Counted from the stretch's first letter, positions 1 through 8,635 are shown. The stretch is 64,000 nt of DNA from CAYRNR01 sp964425605 (GCA_964425605.1 CAYRNR010000017.1:1-64000), one strand, 5' to 3'. Numbers and translations: made by a program. Notes: a model not told the origin generated them from the letters alone.

Positions 1-2
1 CC

Positions 3-2894
3 TTCCCCACCAACGACTGCTCCATGTGCATCGAGTCGCCGAAGTTCATCGAGTGCGACCGGCACCCCAACATCGAGATCCTCACCTACACCGAGGTCGA
101 GAACGTCGAGGGCCAGGCCGGCGACTTCGACGTCACGCTGGTCAAGAAGGCCCGGTACGTGGTCGAGGACAAGTGCACCGGCTGCACCACCTGTGTGGAG
201 TACTGCCCGGTGCAGGTGCCCGATCCGTTCAACCAGGACCTGTCGGGCAACAAGGCGATCCACATCTACTTCTCGCAGGCCGTGCCCCTGGTGCCGTACA
301 TCGACGACCGATGCCTGCGGCTGAAAGAGGGCAAGTGCAACATCTGTGAAGGGGTGTGCAAGACCGACGCCATCGACTTCACCCAGAAGGACCGGCGGGT
401 GGACGTCAAGGTCGGCGCCATCGTGCTGTCGCCGGGGTACGACGTCTATCACCCCGAGATCCGGGGCGACTACGGCTACGGCACCTACGACAACGTCGTG
501 ACCTCCATGGACTTCGAGCGGCTGCTGTGCGCCACGGGTCCCCACGAGGGCGAGATCCTCAGACCCTCGGATCACAAGCACCCCCACAAGATCGCGTGGA
601 TTCACTGCGTGGGCTCGAGGCAGGTCATCGAGGGCGCGAACTCCTACTGCTCGTCGGTGTGCTGCTCGTACATCCAGAAGCAGGTGATCCTCACCAAGGA
701 CCACGACGCCGACGCCGAGGCGGTGATCTTCCACAACGACATCCGCTCGTACGGCAAGGACTTCGAGCGGTTCTACACCCGCGCCTCGAACCTCAGCGGC
801 GTGAAGTTCGTCCGCAGCTACGTCTCGGTGAGCAAGGAGGACCCGGAGTCCAAGAACCTCACCGTGCGGTACGCGACGGCCGACGGGGTGAAGGAGGAGG
901 AGTTCGACCTGGTGGTGCTGGGCGTGGGCCTGAACCCGCCGGCGAACGTCGAGGGCCTGGCGCAGCAGTTCGGGATCGAGCTCAACGACCACGGCTTCTG
1001 CAAGACCGACCCGGTCAACCCCATCGAGACCTCGCGGTCCGGGGTGTACATCAGCGGCGCCTTCCAGGGCCCCATCGACATCCCCGAGTCCGTGGTCACC
1101 GCCAGCGGCGCCAACGCGCTGACCGGCGAGCTGCTGGAGGCCCGCAAGGGCCGCCTCGCCAAGGACCGCATCTACCCCCAGGAGCGCGACGTCACCGAGG
1201 AAGAAGCCCGCGTCGGCGTGTTCGCGTGCCACTGCGGCGCCAACATCGGCCGCGTCGTGGACGTGCCCGGCCTCGTGGAGTACGCCGGCGGGCTCGAGCA
1301 CGTCGCCCACGCCGAGGAGGGGCTGTTCATCTGCTCCACCGACGCCGCCGAGCAGATCTCCAACACCATCCGCGACAAGAAGCTCAACCGCGTGGTGGTG
1401 GCCGCGTGCACCCCCAAGACCCACGAGCCGCTGTTCCGCGACACCCTGCGCGAGGGCGGCATCAACCAGTACTTCTTCGACATGGCCAACATCCGCGAGC
1501 ACTGCTCGTGGGTGCACTCCAAGCAAAAAGAGGAGGCCACGGCCAAGGCCAAGGACATCGTGCGGATGTCCGTGGCGCGGACGGTCAACCTCGAGCCGCT
1601 GCAGGAGTTCGACCTGCCCGTGAACAAGCGGTGCCTGGTCGTGGGCGGCGGTGTCGCCGGGATGACCGCGGCGCTGGCCGTGGCGAAGCAGGGCTTCGAG
1701 GTCCACCTGGTCGAGAAGGACCGGGATCTGGGCGGCATGGCCCGGCAGGTGCGGCGCACCCTCGAGGGCATGGACGTGGGCGCCTACGTCGAGGATCTGG
1801 TGCGGCAGGTGTACCAGCACCAGGGCATCCGCGTGTCCCACAGCGCCACGATCACCGACGTCACCGGGTACGTGGGCAGCTTCGCCACCACCGTCTCGTA
1901 CGAGGGGCGGGTGGAGACCATCGAGCACGGCGCGGTGATCATCGCCACGGGCGCCCAGGAGTATCAGCCGACCGAGTACCTGTACGGCGAGGACGACCGG
2001 GTGATGACCCAGCTGCAGCTGGAGCAGCGCCTCGCCGACGGCGACGAGGCCGTGGCCGCGGCCGAGACCGTGGTGATGATCCAGTGCGTGGGCTGTCGCC
2101 AGGACGACCGCAACTACTGCGCGCGGATCTGCTGCAGCCAGGCCATCAAGAATGCGCTGGCGCTGAAGAAGGACCGCCCGGAGCGGGACGTGTACGTCCT
2201 GTTCCGCGACATGCGGACGTACGGCTTCCGCGAGGACTTCTACCGCGACGCGGCCGCCCAGGACGTGCGGTTCGTGCGGTACGAGCCCGAGGATGGCCCC
2301 GTCGCCGAGGCGACGACGTCCGAGGGGCGCCCCGTGGTCCAGGTGAGCGTGCCCGATCCGGTGCTGCGCAAGCGCCTGGCCCTGGACGCCGATCTGCTGG
2401 TGCTGTCCGCGGCGGTCGTGCCGTCGGCGAGCAACCCGGAGCTGGCGCGCCAGTTCAAGCTCGCGGCAAACCCGGACGGCTTCTTCCAGGAGGCCCACGT
2501 CAAGCTGCGGCCGGTGGACTTCGCCGCCGAGGGCGTGTTCCTGTGCGGTACGGCGCACTATCCCAAGCACCTGACCGAGTCCATCGCCCAGGCCTACGGC
2601 GCCGCGGGGCGCGCGGCGAGCCTGCTGTCCCAGGACACGGTCACGGCGTCGGGGTCGGTGTGCGACGTGTCCGAGCACGACTGCGTCGCGTGCGGCGCCT
2701 GCATCACCGCGTGTACCTACGACGCCATCGAGTTCGTGGACACGCCCCGCGGCCGCAAGGCCCGGGTCAACCCCGTGCTGTGCAAGGGCGACGGTCTGTG
2801 CAACGCCAAGTGCCCGACCCACGCCATCATCCTCAAGCACTTCACCGACGAGGAGCTGCTCGCCCAGATCGACGCAGCCCTCGATGCCTCGTAG
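3..2894 (+). CDS. bamE: HdrA-like FAD/iron-sulfur electron-transfer subunit, tandem fused (BamE-like), 5' partial
   Basis: The frame is open to the left edge, so the N-terminus is missing. Counting from the first in-frame Met (base 24), residues 1-390 look like the C-terminal part of one HdrA: a CxxCxxCxxxC [4Fe-4S] motif (C51-C61), a second Cys group (C97-C112) and the end of a flavoprotein fold. A second HdrA begins near residue 397 with the family's CHCGxNI segment, has a Rossmann GGGVAG motif near 540, and ends with two [4Fe-4S] ferredoxin motifs near 885-935. HdrA proteins take part in flavin-based electron bifurcation in the cytoplasm. A double HdrA next to a selenocysteine MvhD and NuoE/F/HoxU-like genes fits BamE of the class II benzoyl-CoA reductase. 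A different HdrA-based oxidoreductase is possible, because BamB-D lie outside the window. Confidence 0.85.
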   Translation, partial: FPTNDCSMCIESPKFIECDRHPNIEILTYTEVENVEGQAGDFDVTLVKKARYVVEDKCTGCTTCVEYCPVQVPDPFNQDLSGNKAIHIYFSQAVPLVPYIDDRCLRLKEGKCNICEGVCKTDAIDFTQKDRRVDVKVGAIVLSPGYDVYHPEIRGDYGYGTYDNVVTSMDFERLLCATGPHEGEILRPSDHKHPHKIAWIHCVGSRQVIEGANSYCSSVCCSYIQKQVILTKDHDADAEAVIFHNDIRSYGKDFERFYTRASNLSGVKFVRSYVSVSKEDPESKNLTVRYATADGVKEEEFDLVVLGVGLNPPANVEGLAQQFGIELNDHGFCKTDPVNPIETSRSGVYISGAFQGPIDIPESVVTASGANALTGELLEARKGRLAKDRIYPQERDVTEEEARVGVFACHCGANIGRVVDVPGLVEYAGGLEHVAHAEEGLFICSTDAAEQISNTIRDKKLNRVVVAACTPKTHEPLFRDTLREGGINQYFFDMANIREHCSWVHSKQKEEATAKAKDIVRMSVARTVNLEPLQEFDLPVNKRCLVVGGGVAGMTAALAVAKQGFEVHLVEKDRDLGGMARQVRRTLEGMDVGAYVEDLVRQVYQHQGIRVSHSATITDVTGYVGSFATTVSYEGRVETIEHGAVIIATGAQEYQPTEYLYGEDDRVMTQLQLEQRLADGDEAVAAAETVVMIQCVGCRQDDRNYCARICCSQAIKNALALKKDRPERDVYVLFRDMRTYGFREDFYRDAAAQDVRFVRYEPEDGPVAEATTSEGRPVVQVSVPDPVLRKRLALDADLLVLSAAVVPSASNPELARQFKLAANPDGFFQEAHVKLRPVDFAAEGVFLCGTAHYPKHLTESIAQAYGAAGRAASLLSQDTVTASGSVCDVSEHDCVACGACITACTYDAIEFVDTPRGRKARVNPVLCKGDGLCNAKCPTHAIILKHFTDEELLAQIDAALDAS

Positions 2895-2907
2895 GGGAGG
2901 AGAGAAC

Positions 2908-3669
2908 ATGACGATGGAGTTCAAGCCGAGAGTCGTCGCGTTCCTGTGTCACTGGTGAGCGTACAGCGCTGCGGACCTGGCTGGAGTTTCCAGACAGCAA
3001 TACACCACGGACATCAAGATCGTGCGGGTCATGTGCACCGGGCGCGTGGACCTCGCATTCATCACCCGCGCGCTGGCCAAGGGCGCCGACGGCGTCTTCG
3101 TCGGCGGCTGCTGGCCCGGTGAGTGCCACTACGTCACCGAGGGCAACTACGACGCGCTGGGCAACATGCTGCTGTGCCGCAAGCTGCTCGCGCAGGTGGG
3201 CGTGAACCCCGACCGGCTGCGGCTGGAGTGGGTCGCGGCGTCGGAAGGCTCGCGCTTTGCCGAGGTCATGGACGACTTCGTGGGTCAGCTCGAGGAGCTG
3301 GGGCCACTGGGGTCGAGCGAAGGGCTCGAGGCCGACGCGCTGGGCGCCAAGATCGCCGCCATCGACAAGTTGATCCCCTACATCAAGCTCGTCGAGCGTG
3401 AGCGGCTGCGCGTGTCGGCCAAGGACGAGGCCGCGTACAGGGCTTACTACGACAGCGCCGAGACCACGCGCCTGTTCGACGAGCTGGTCGGCTCCAAGCT
3501 CGTCGTGGGCGAGATCCTGGCGTTGCTGAAGGACCGGCCGCTGTCCACGGGGGAGATCTCCGAGGCGCTGGGCCTGACGCCGTCGGAGGTCAACAAGACC
3601 ATGAACACCTCGTCGCGGCAGGGGCTGGTGCGCTACGACGTGGACGAGCAGTGTTACGTGCTCGCCTGA
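2908..3669 (+). CDS. bamF: MvhD-like selenoprotein (BamF-like), UGA at 2956 read as selenocysteine
   Basis: The start is ATG 2908, 13 bases after the previous stop, with a GGGAGGAGAG ribosome site. The frame has one TGA at 2956-2958 (codon 17) and then stays open to a TGA at 3669. The codons around it give C-H-W-(U)-A-Y, where MvhD proteins have C-N-W-C-S-Y, so UGA sits exactly at a [2Fe-2S] ligand Cys. The other ligands are present: C43 in MCTGR, and C68 and C73 in GGCWPGEC. MvhD passes electrons between an NAD- or hydrogenase-linked module and HdrA. Total length is 253 residues, longer than the usual ~140; the extra C-terminus (about 205-245) looks like a winged helix. A hairpin follows the UGA. 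The VhuD homologue of methanogens is a selenoprotein, and as I recall so is BamF of Geobacter. An ordinary gene caller would start this gene late and lose the redox centre. Confidence 0.88.
2977..2997 (+). promoter_or_regulatory. Putative bacterial SECIS hairpin
   Basis: The hairpin has a lower stem CTG/CAG (2977-2979 with 2995-2997), a G-A mismatch, an upper stem CTGGA/TCCAG (2981-2985 with 2989-2993) and a GTT loop at 2986-2988. The loop begins 27 bases after the UGA. Bacterial SelB recognises an apical loop containing GU about 16-37 bases downstream of the UGA, and this element meets that description. It lies within the coding sequence, as bacterial SECIS elements do. Confidence 0.7.
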
Positions 3670-3691
3670 GGGCGGGCTGAAGGCAGAACCG

Positions 3692-4144
3692 ATGGAACTC
3701 GACCGAATCGACGCGATCATCGACGCGCACGGCGGCGAACCGAGCTCCCTGATCCAGGTGCTGCTGGAGATCCAGAACGATCTCCACTGGCTGCCCCAGG
3801 AGGCGCTCTCGCGCGTGGGTGACCGGCTGGACGTGCCCACGGGCCGCATCCAGCACATCGCCACGTTCTACAAGGCGTTCTCGCTGGTGCCCAAGGGCCG
3901 CCACGAGGTCCACATCTGCATGGGCACGGCGTGCCACGTGCGCGGCGCTGCGCGGGTGCTGGACAAGGTCTCGGACGCCACGGGCCTCCAGGCCGGCGAG
4001 ACGGACCTGGAGCTCAAGTTCAGCCTCGAGACCGTCAACTGCCTGGGGTGCTGCGCCCTGGGGCCGGTGATGGAGATCGACGGAAAGACCCACGGCAAGC
4101 TCGCGCCCGCGGACGCGCCCGGCGTGCTCGCGAGCTACGAGTAG
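3692..4144 (+). CDS. bamG: NuoE/HoxE-like [2Fe-2S] thioredoxin-fold subunit (BamG-like)
   Basis: This is a 150-residue protein of normal NuoE length. It has an N-terminal helical bundle (1-65) followed by a thioredoxin-like domain with the NuoE ligand pattern C76-x4-C81 and C117-x3-C121. It would carry one [2Fe-2S] cluster and relay electrons to or from the FMN subunit encoded next. The start is ATG 3692, 22 bases after the selenoprotein gene; the following gene begins 10 bases after its stop. Position between an MvhD-like and a NuoF-like gene supports BamG; HndA or HoxE of another diaphorase would look the same. Confidence 0.87.
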   Translation: MELDRIDAIIDAHGGEPSSLIQVLLEIQNDLHWLPQEALSRVGDRLDVPTGRIQHIATFYKAFSLVPKGRHEVHICMGTACHVRGAARVLDKVSDATGLQAGETDLELKFSLETVNCLGCCALGPVMEIDGKTHGKLAPADAPGVLASYE

Positions 4145-4153
4145 GGGACGACA

Positions 4154-6082
4154 ATGGAACGGTTGGACAACACCGAAGCGCTGGAGCAGCTCCGCAGCGA
4201 CGTGGTCGCCGCCCGCGATCCCGAGGCCACCCGGGTCTCGGTCTGCGCGGGGACGGGCTGTGTCGCGTCCGGGGCCAACGACGTGGTCGCTGCGTTCGAG
4301 GCTCAGCTGGAGGCGAAGGGGCTCGCCGCGACGCTGGAGTTCCGCGGCACCGGCTGTCACGGGTTCTGCGAGCGCGGACCCATCGTCGTGATCGAGCCCG
4401 CCGAGATCTGCTACCTGCAGGTCTCCCCGGACGACGTCCCCGCGATCATCGAGAAGACGATCCAGGGGGGCGAGATCCTCGAGGATCTGCTGTACGAGGA
4501 TCCCACCAAGCACGCCAAGGTGCAGCGGGAGTCGGACATCCCGTTCTACAAGCACCAGGAGCGGATGGTCTTCGGGCCCAACCGCAGCATCGACCCGCGC
4601 AGCCTCGAGGACTACCTGGCCATCGGCGGATTCGCGGCGTTGCCCAAGGCGCTGTTCGAGATGAGCCCCGAGCAGGTGATTGAGGAGGTCGTGGCGTCGG
4701 GGCTGCGCGGCCGCGGCGGCGCGGGCTTCCCCGCGGGGGTCAAGTGGGGCTTTGCCCGTCAGTCCCCCGGCGACACCAAGTACGTCGTGGTCAACTGCGA
4801 TGAGGGCGACCCCGGCGCGTACATGGACCGCTCGCTGATGGAGGGCAACCCCTTCGCCGTCATCGAGGGGCTGTTGATCGGCGCGTACGCCATCGGCGCG
4901 CGCGAGGGCTACGTCTACGTGCGCCAGGAGTACCCCCTGGCCGTGAAGAACCTCGGCATCGCGCTGAGCACCGCGCGTGAGGCTGGGCTGCTGGGCGAGA
5001 ACATCCTCGGGTCGGGCTTCGACTTCGAGATCCACGTGCACCGCGGCGCCGGCGCCTTCGTCTGCGGCGAGGAGACCGCGCTGCTGGCGTCCCTGGAGGG
5101 CAGGGTAGGGGAGCCCAGGCCGCGCCCGCCGTACCCCGCGGTCAAGGGCCTGTGGGGCAAGCCGACCAACATCAACAACGTCGAGACCTGGGCCACGGTG
5201 CCGCTCATCGTCAACGGCGGCGCCGAGGCGTTCGCGTCCATCGGCACCGAGGGGTCCAAGGGCACCAAGATCTTCTCGCTGGTGGGCAAGATCACCAACA
5301 CCGGCCTCGTCGAGGTGCCCATGGGCATCTCGCTGCGCGAGATCGTCTACGACATCGGCGGCGGCATCCCCGGCGGCAAGGGGTTCAAGGCGGTGCAGAC
5401 CGGCGGCCCGTCCGGCGGCTGCATCCCCGAGGACCAGCTCGACCTGAAGGTGGACTTCGACGAGCTGACCAAGGCCGGCTCGATGATGGGCTCCGGCGGC
5501 ATGATCGTCATGGACACCGACACCTGCATGGTGGACGTGGCGAGGTACTTCATCGAATTCCTCACCGACGAGTCCTGCGGCAAGTGCGTGCCGTGCCGCG
5601 AGGGCCTCAAGCAGATGCTGAAGGTGCTCACCGACATCACCGAGGGCCGCGGCGAGCCCGAGGACATCGCGCGGCTCGAGGAGCTGGCCGAGACGGCCCG
5701 CGAGGCGTCCCTTTGCGCCCTTGGAAAGACGGGCCCCAATCCGTTCCTGAGCACGTATCGCTACTTCAAGGCCGAGTACGACGCGCACATCCACGAGCAG
5801 CGCTGCCCGGCCCTGTCGTGCAAGGAGCTGATCGCCTATTACATCGAGCCCGACAAGTGCAAGGCCTGCCTGATCTGCCTCAAGCAATGCCCCGACGACG
5901 CGATCATCGGCGCCAAGAAGACCATCCACGTCATCGACCAGGACAAGTGCACCAACTGCGGCACCTGCCTCGAGGTCTGCCCCGAGCGGTTCTCGGCGGT
6001 GGTGAAGCTGTCCGGCGAGCCGGTCCCGCCGCCGCTCCCCGAGGAGCAGCGGGTCATCGTGCGGAAGAAGAAGGCAAAATGA
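4154..6082 (+). CDS. bamH: NuoF/HoxF-like NAD(H)-binding FMN subunit with extra iron-sulfur domains (BamH-like)
   Basis: This 642-residue protein is built in four parts. First is a thioredoxin-like [2Fe-2S] domain with C31-x4-C36 and C68-x3-C72. Second is the NuoF core with the Gly-rich RGRGGAGFPAG motif near 190 and the NCDEGDPGAYMDR segment of the NADH/FMN site. Third is an SLBB region and a CxxCxxC [4Fe-4S] motif (SCGKCVPC) near 475-485. Last is a C-terminal pair of ferredoxin motifs (CKACLICLKQC and CTNCGTCLEVC) near 560-610. This layout is typical of diaphorase subunits in bifurcating hydrogenases, formate dehydrogenases and the Bam complex. It probably exchanges electrons with NAD(H). 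Its TGA stop overlaps the next ATG. Confidence 0.9.
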   Translation: MERLDNTEALEQLRSDVVAARDPEATRVSVCAGTGCVASGANDVVAAFEAQLEAKGLAATLEFRGTGCHGFCERGPIVVIEPAEICYLQVSPDDVPAIIEKTIQGGEILEDLLYEDPTKHAKVQRESDIPFYKHQERMVFGPNRSIDPRSLEDYLAIGGFAALPKALFEMSPEQVIEEVVASGLRGRGGAGFPAGVKWGFARQSPGDTKYVVVNCDEGDPGAYMDRSLMEGNPFAVIEGLLIGAYAIGAREGYVYVRQEYPLAVKNLGIALSTAREAGLLGENILGSGFDFEIHVHRGAGAFVCGEETALLASLEGRVGEPRPRPPYPAVKGLWGKPTNINNVETWATVPLIVNGGAEAFASIGTEGSKGTKIFSLVGKITNTGLVEVPMGISLREIVYDIGGGIPGGKGFKAVQTGGPSGGCIPEDQLDLKVDFDELTKAGSMMGSGGMIVMDTDTCMVDVARYFIEFLTDESCGKCVPCREGLKQMLKVLTDITEGRGEPEDIARLEELAETAREASLCALGKTGPNPFLSTYRYFKAEYDAHIHEQRCPALSCKELIAYYIEPDKCKACLICLKQCPDDAIIGAKKTIHVIDQDKCTNCGTCLEVCPERFSAVVKLSGEPVPPPLPEEQRVIVRKKKAK

Positions 6083-6672
6083 GCGACATCCAGCTGCAGA
6101 TCGACGGCAAGGCCGTCCGCACGCAGGCGGGCAAGACGCTGCTCGAGGCCGCCCAGGGCGCCGGGGTCCACATCCCGACCCTGTGCCACCACGAGGCCCT
6201 CGAGCCGTTCGGCGGCTGCCGCCTGTGCATCGTCGAGGCCGAGAAGGACGGGCGGTCCCAGCTCGTCGTCTCGTGTGTCTACCCGGTGGAGGACGGCCTG
6301 ACCGTCCGCACCCGCTCCGAGCAGATCGACCGCATCCGCAAGACCCTGCTGGAGCTGCTCATGGCCCACGCCCCCCACGCGCCGCAGCTCGAGGCGCTGG
6401 CCGAGGTCTACGGCGCCGATCCCGACCGCTACGACAAAGACCCGTCATTCTGCATCCACTGCGGGCTGTGCGTGCGCTACTGCGCCGAGGTCAAGAAGGC
6501 CGACGCTGTGGGGTTCGTGGACCGCGGCATGCGCAAGGAGATCGCGTTCTTGCCCGAGATCGCGGCGAAGGAATGCGACTCGTGCAAGGAGTGCTTCGAG
6601 CTGTGCCCCACGTCGTACCTCCAGGCCGCCTACGTCCTGACCCAGTCCCTGGCCTTCCCGGCGAGCTCCTGA
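6079..6672 (+). CDS. bamI: HoxU/NuoG N-terminal-like iron-sulfur protein (BamI-like)
   Basis: This is a 197-residue protein starting at ATG 6079, overlapping the preceding stop (ATGA), so it is probably translationally coupled. The N-terminus is a plant-type [2Fe-2S] ferredoxin domain (C36, C47, C50, C66). A helical spacer is followed by two [4Fe-4S] motifs (C125/128/131/135 and C166/169/172/176). The layout equals HoxU or the N-terminal quarter of NuoG, with no H-cluster and no molybdopterin domain, so the protein can only transfer electrons. It completes the E-F-G-type diaphorase set of this operon. Confidence 0.85.
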   Translation: MSDIQLQIDGKAVRTQAGKTLLEAAQGAGVHIPTLCHHEALEPFGGCRLCIVEAEKDGRSQLVVSCVYPVEDGLTVRTRSEQIDRIRKTLLELLMAHAPHAPQLEALAEVYGADPDRYDKDPSFCIHCGLCVRYCAEVKKADAVGFVDRGMRKEIAFLPEIAAKECDSCKECFELCPTSYLQAAYVLTQSLAFPASS

Positions 6673-6679
6673 GGACCCT

Positions 6680-7489
6680 GTGAGCACGAGGCCCAGGACG
6701 CGGACCTTCGAGGCGCAGCTCGCCGGATCGTCCTCCCCGCGCCCGATGCAGTTTATCGGCGAGGAGCCGCTGCTGATCCGCGTCGAGGACGAGCCCTACT
6801 CGGTGATCATGCGGACCCCGGGCGAGGAGCGGTTCCACGCCGCGGGCTTCTGCCTCGGCGAGGGCGTCGTGGACTCGGCCGACGACTTCAAGACGCTGGG
6901 CTACGACGAGACCGCGGCCCCCAACGTCATCGACGTCTGGCTCGAACCGGACTGGAGCGAGGAGAACCACGAGCGCCTCGAGCGCCGCTTCTTCATCAGC
7001 CAGACCAGCTGCGGCATCTGCGGCAAGGAGCTGATGGAGGACCTGCACCAGATCCTGACCCCGGCCGAGGACGGGTTCGCCATCTCCCTGGACCAGGCGT
7101 CGGAGTGCATCGCCACGCTCTCACGCAGCCAGCAGCACTATCAGTCCACCCGCGGCTCCCACGCCGCGCTGCTGTTCGACGAGCAGCTCGACGTCCTCGC
7201 GTTCGCCGAGGACGTGGGCCGGCACAACGCGCTGGACAAGGCCATCGGCAAGGCCCTGCTCGGCGGGACCCTGGACCGGGCGCGGGTGCTGGTGATGTCG
7301 TCTCGGCTGAGCTACGAGCTGGTTCAGAAGGCGGCCCGCGCCCACCTGCCCATCGTGTTCAGCGAGTCCAGACCCACCGGCCTGGCCGTGGACATGGGTA
7401 CAGCGCTGAACATGACGCTGGGGTTCCCGTCGGGGGACGAGCTGGTCGTCGTGTGCGGCGAGGCTAGAGTGCAGAGCGGAGATCGGTGA
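6680..7489 (+). CDS. fdhD: FdhD family sulfurtransferase
   Basis: The start is GTG 6680, 7 bases after the previous stop; the product has 269 residues, normal for the family. It has the catalytic SCGICGK motif (C111, C114) and the conserved RHNALDKAIG and SRLSYELVQKAA segments. FdhD carries sulfur from IscS to the bis-pyranopterin Mo/W cofactor of formate dehydrogenase. No formate dehydrogenase gene is visible here. In this operon the client could be a formate dehydrogenase outside the window or, as an inference, the tungsten cofactor of a BamB-like subunit. The last 26 bases overlap the convergent ATPase gene. Confidence 0.9.
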   Translation: MSTRPRTRTFEAQLAGSSSPRPMQFIGEEPLLIRVEDEPYSVIMRTPGEERFHAAGFCLGEGVVDSADDFKTLGYDETAAPNVIDVWLEPDWSEENHERLERRFFISQTSCGICGKELMEDLHQILTPAEDGFAISLDQASECIATLSRSQQHYQSTRGSHAALLFDEQLDVLAFAEDVGRHNALDKAIGKALLGGTLDRARVLVMSSRLSYELVQKAARAHLPIVFSESRPTGLAVDMGTALNMTLGFPSGDELVVVCGEARVQSGDR

Positions 7490-8600
7490 TGGCCAGAGCC
7501 GTGATGGCGTCGGTCAGGGGGTAGGTCTTGTCTCCCGGATAGACGACATACAGGTGGTGCAGGTCGAGATCGTGCATGGCGATGTGCATCGACTTCGTGG
7601 TCCGAGGGGCGTCCGCGACCTTGATTTCGAATCCCAGCGCCTTCCCACCGTGAAACAGCAGGAGATCGAGTTCGGCGCCTGCATGGGTGGCCCAGAAATA
7701 GACATCCCGCGTTCTTGCGGCGGCCACGATCTCCTCGATCATGAACCCTTCCCAGGACGCGCCATACTTGGGATGTGAATGCACCTGCCGGTGGTTTTCG
7801 AGCGAGAGCAGCGTGTGGAGCAGGCCGGTGTCGCGCACGTAGATCTTGGGAGCCTTGACCTGGCGTTTCCCCACGTTGGCGTGCCATGGCTGGAGCTGGC
7901 GGACGAGATAGGCCCCGCTGAGGATGTCGAGGTAGCGCCTGGCCGTGGCCTCGGCGCGGCCCAGAGATCGTGCGAACTCGGCGGCATTCCAGACCTGACC
8001 ATGGTAGTGGGCGACCATCGTCCAGAAGCGGCGCAGGGTATCGGCCGGAATCGTGATGCCGAGTTGCGGGACGTCGCGCTCCAGGAAGGTCCGGATGAAG
8101 TCGTCGCGCCACTTGCGCGACGCGCGCTCGGTAGAAGCCAGGAACGACCGCGGAAAACGACCTCGAAGCCAAAGATCCTCGGCTCTGGCAGGCTCGACCT
8201 CGGATAGGTCGAAGCCCGTCAGATCGATGAAGCCAATCCTACCCGCCAGGCTCTCCGCAGCACCCTTGACCAGCCGTGGCGCCGCACTTCCGAGCACGAG
8301 GAACCGAGCCTTGTTGGCCGGATCATCCACGAGCACCCGGAGGATCTCGAAGAGTTCGGGTTTTCGCTGGATCTCATCGATGACGACGATGCCTTCCAGG
8401 CCCTGTAGTGCGAGCTTTGGTGCGTCCAGGCGACGCTTGTCCACGGGGTCCTCGAGGTCGAAGAACTCGCATTCCCGGTCCGCCGCGAACATCCGAGCGA
8501 GGGTCGTCTTGCCGCACTGACGCGGGCCCAGCAACGCCACCACTGGATTGTCCTGCAGTGCTTGGACAGTCTCGGAGAGGTAGATGGGTCGTGGGAGCAT
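7464..8600 (-). CDS. AAA ATPase with DUF4143 domain
   Basis: This 378-residue protein has a Walker A motif GPRQCGKTT (25-33), a Walker B motif IVVIDEI (71-77) and a C-terminal DUF4143 region ending in a PD-(D/E)xK-like pattern (AELDLLL, then FEIK). This is the common standalone ATP-binding protein family of bacterial and archaeal genomes, whose cellular role is unknown. The surrounding sequence is visibly less GC-rich than its neighbours, and the gene runs against them, which suggests separate acquisition. It begins with a Met directly after a predicted promoter (see 8607-8635). Its 3' end overlaps fdhD by 26 bases on the opposite strand. Confidence 0.85.
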   Translation of the reverse strand: MLPRPIYLSETVQALQDNPVVALLGPRQCGKTTLARMFAADRECEFFDLEDPVDKRRLDAPKLALQGLEGIVVIDEIQRKPELFEILRVLVDDPANKARFLVLGSAAPRLVKGAAESLAGRIGFIDLTGFDLSEVEPARAEDLWLRGRFPRSFLASTERASRKWRDDFIRTFLERDVPQLGITIPADTLRRFWTMVAHYHGQVWNAAEFARSLGRAEATARRYLDILSGAYLVRQLQPWHANVGKRQVKAPKIYVRDTGLLHTLLSLENHRQVHSHPKYGASWEGFMIEEIVAAARTRDVYFWATHAGAELDLLLFHGGKALGFEIKVADAPRTTKSMHIAMHDLDLHHLYVVYPGDKTYPLTDAITALAITDLRSAL

Positions 8601-8606
8601 GAGTCC

Positions 8607-8635
8607 ACTATCGTTCTGGAAAATCGTTAGATCAA
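8607..8635 (-). promoter_or_regulatory. Predicted sigma-70-type promoter of the AAA ATPase gene
   Basis: On the minus strand a -35-like TTGATC (8630-8635) is followed after 17 bases by a -10-like GATAGT (8607-8612). The -10 box ends 6 bases before the ATG at 8600, so transcription would start at or next to the start codon and the mRNA would be leaderless. No ribosome binding site is visible before this ATG. The rest of the gap to 8842 holds a short AT-rich stretch and no credible gene. Confidence 0.5.

Noticed and set aside
2956..2958. TGA as a genuine stop giving a 16-residue peptide
   Set aside because: The frame continues as a conserved MvhD domain whose missing ligand falls exactly at the TGA, and a hairpin follows.
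3590..5929. A 779-codon minus-strand frame opposite the NuoE/NuoF-like genes
   Set aside because: Low-complexity shadow; the plus strand encodes clear iron-sulfur proteins.
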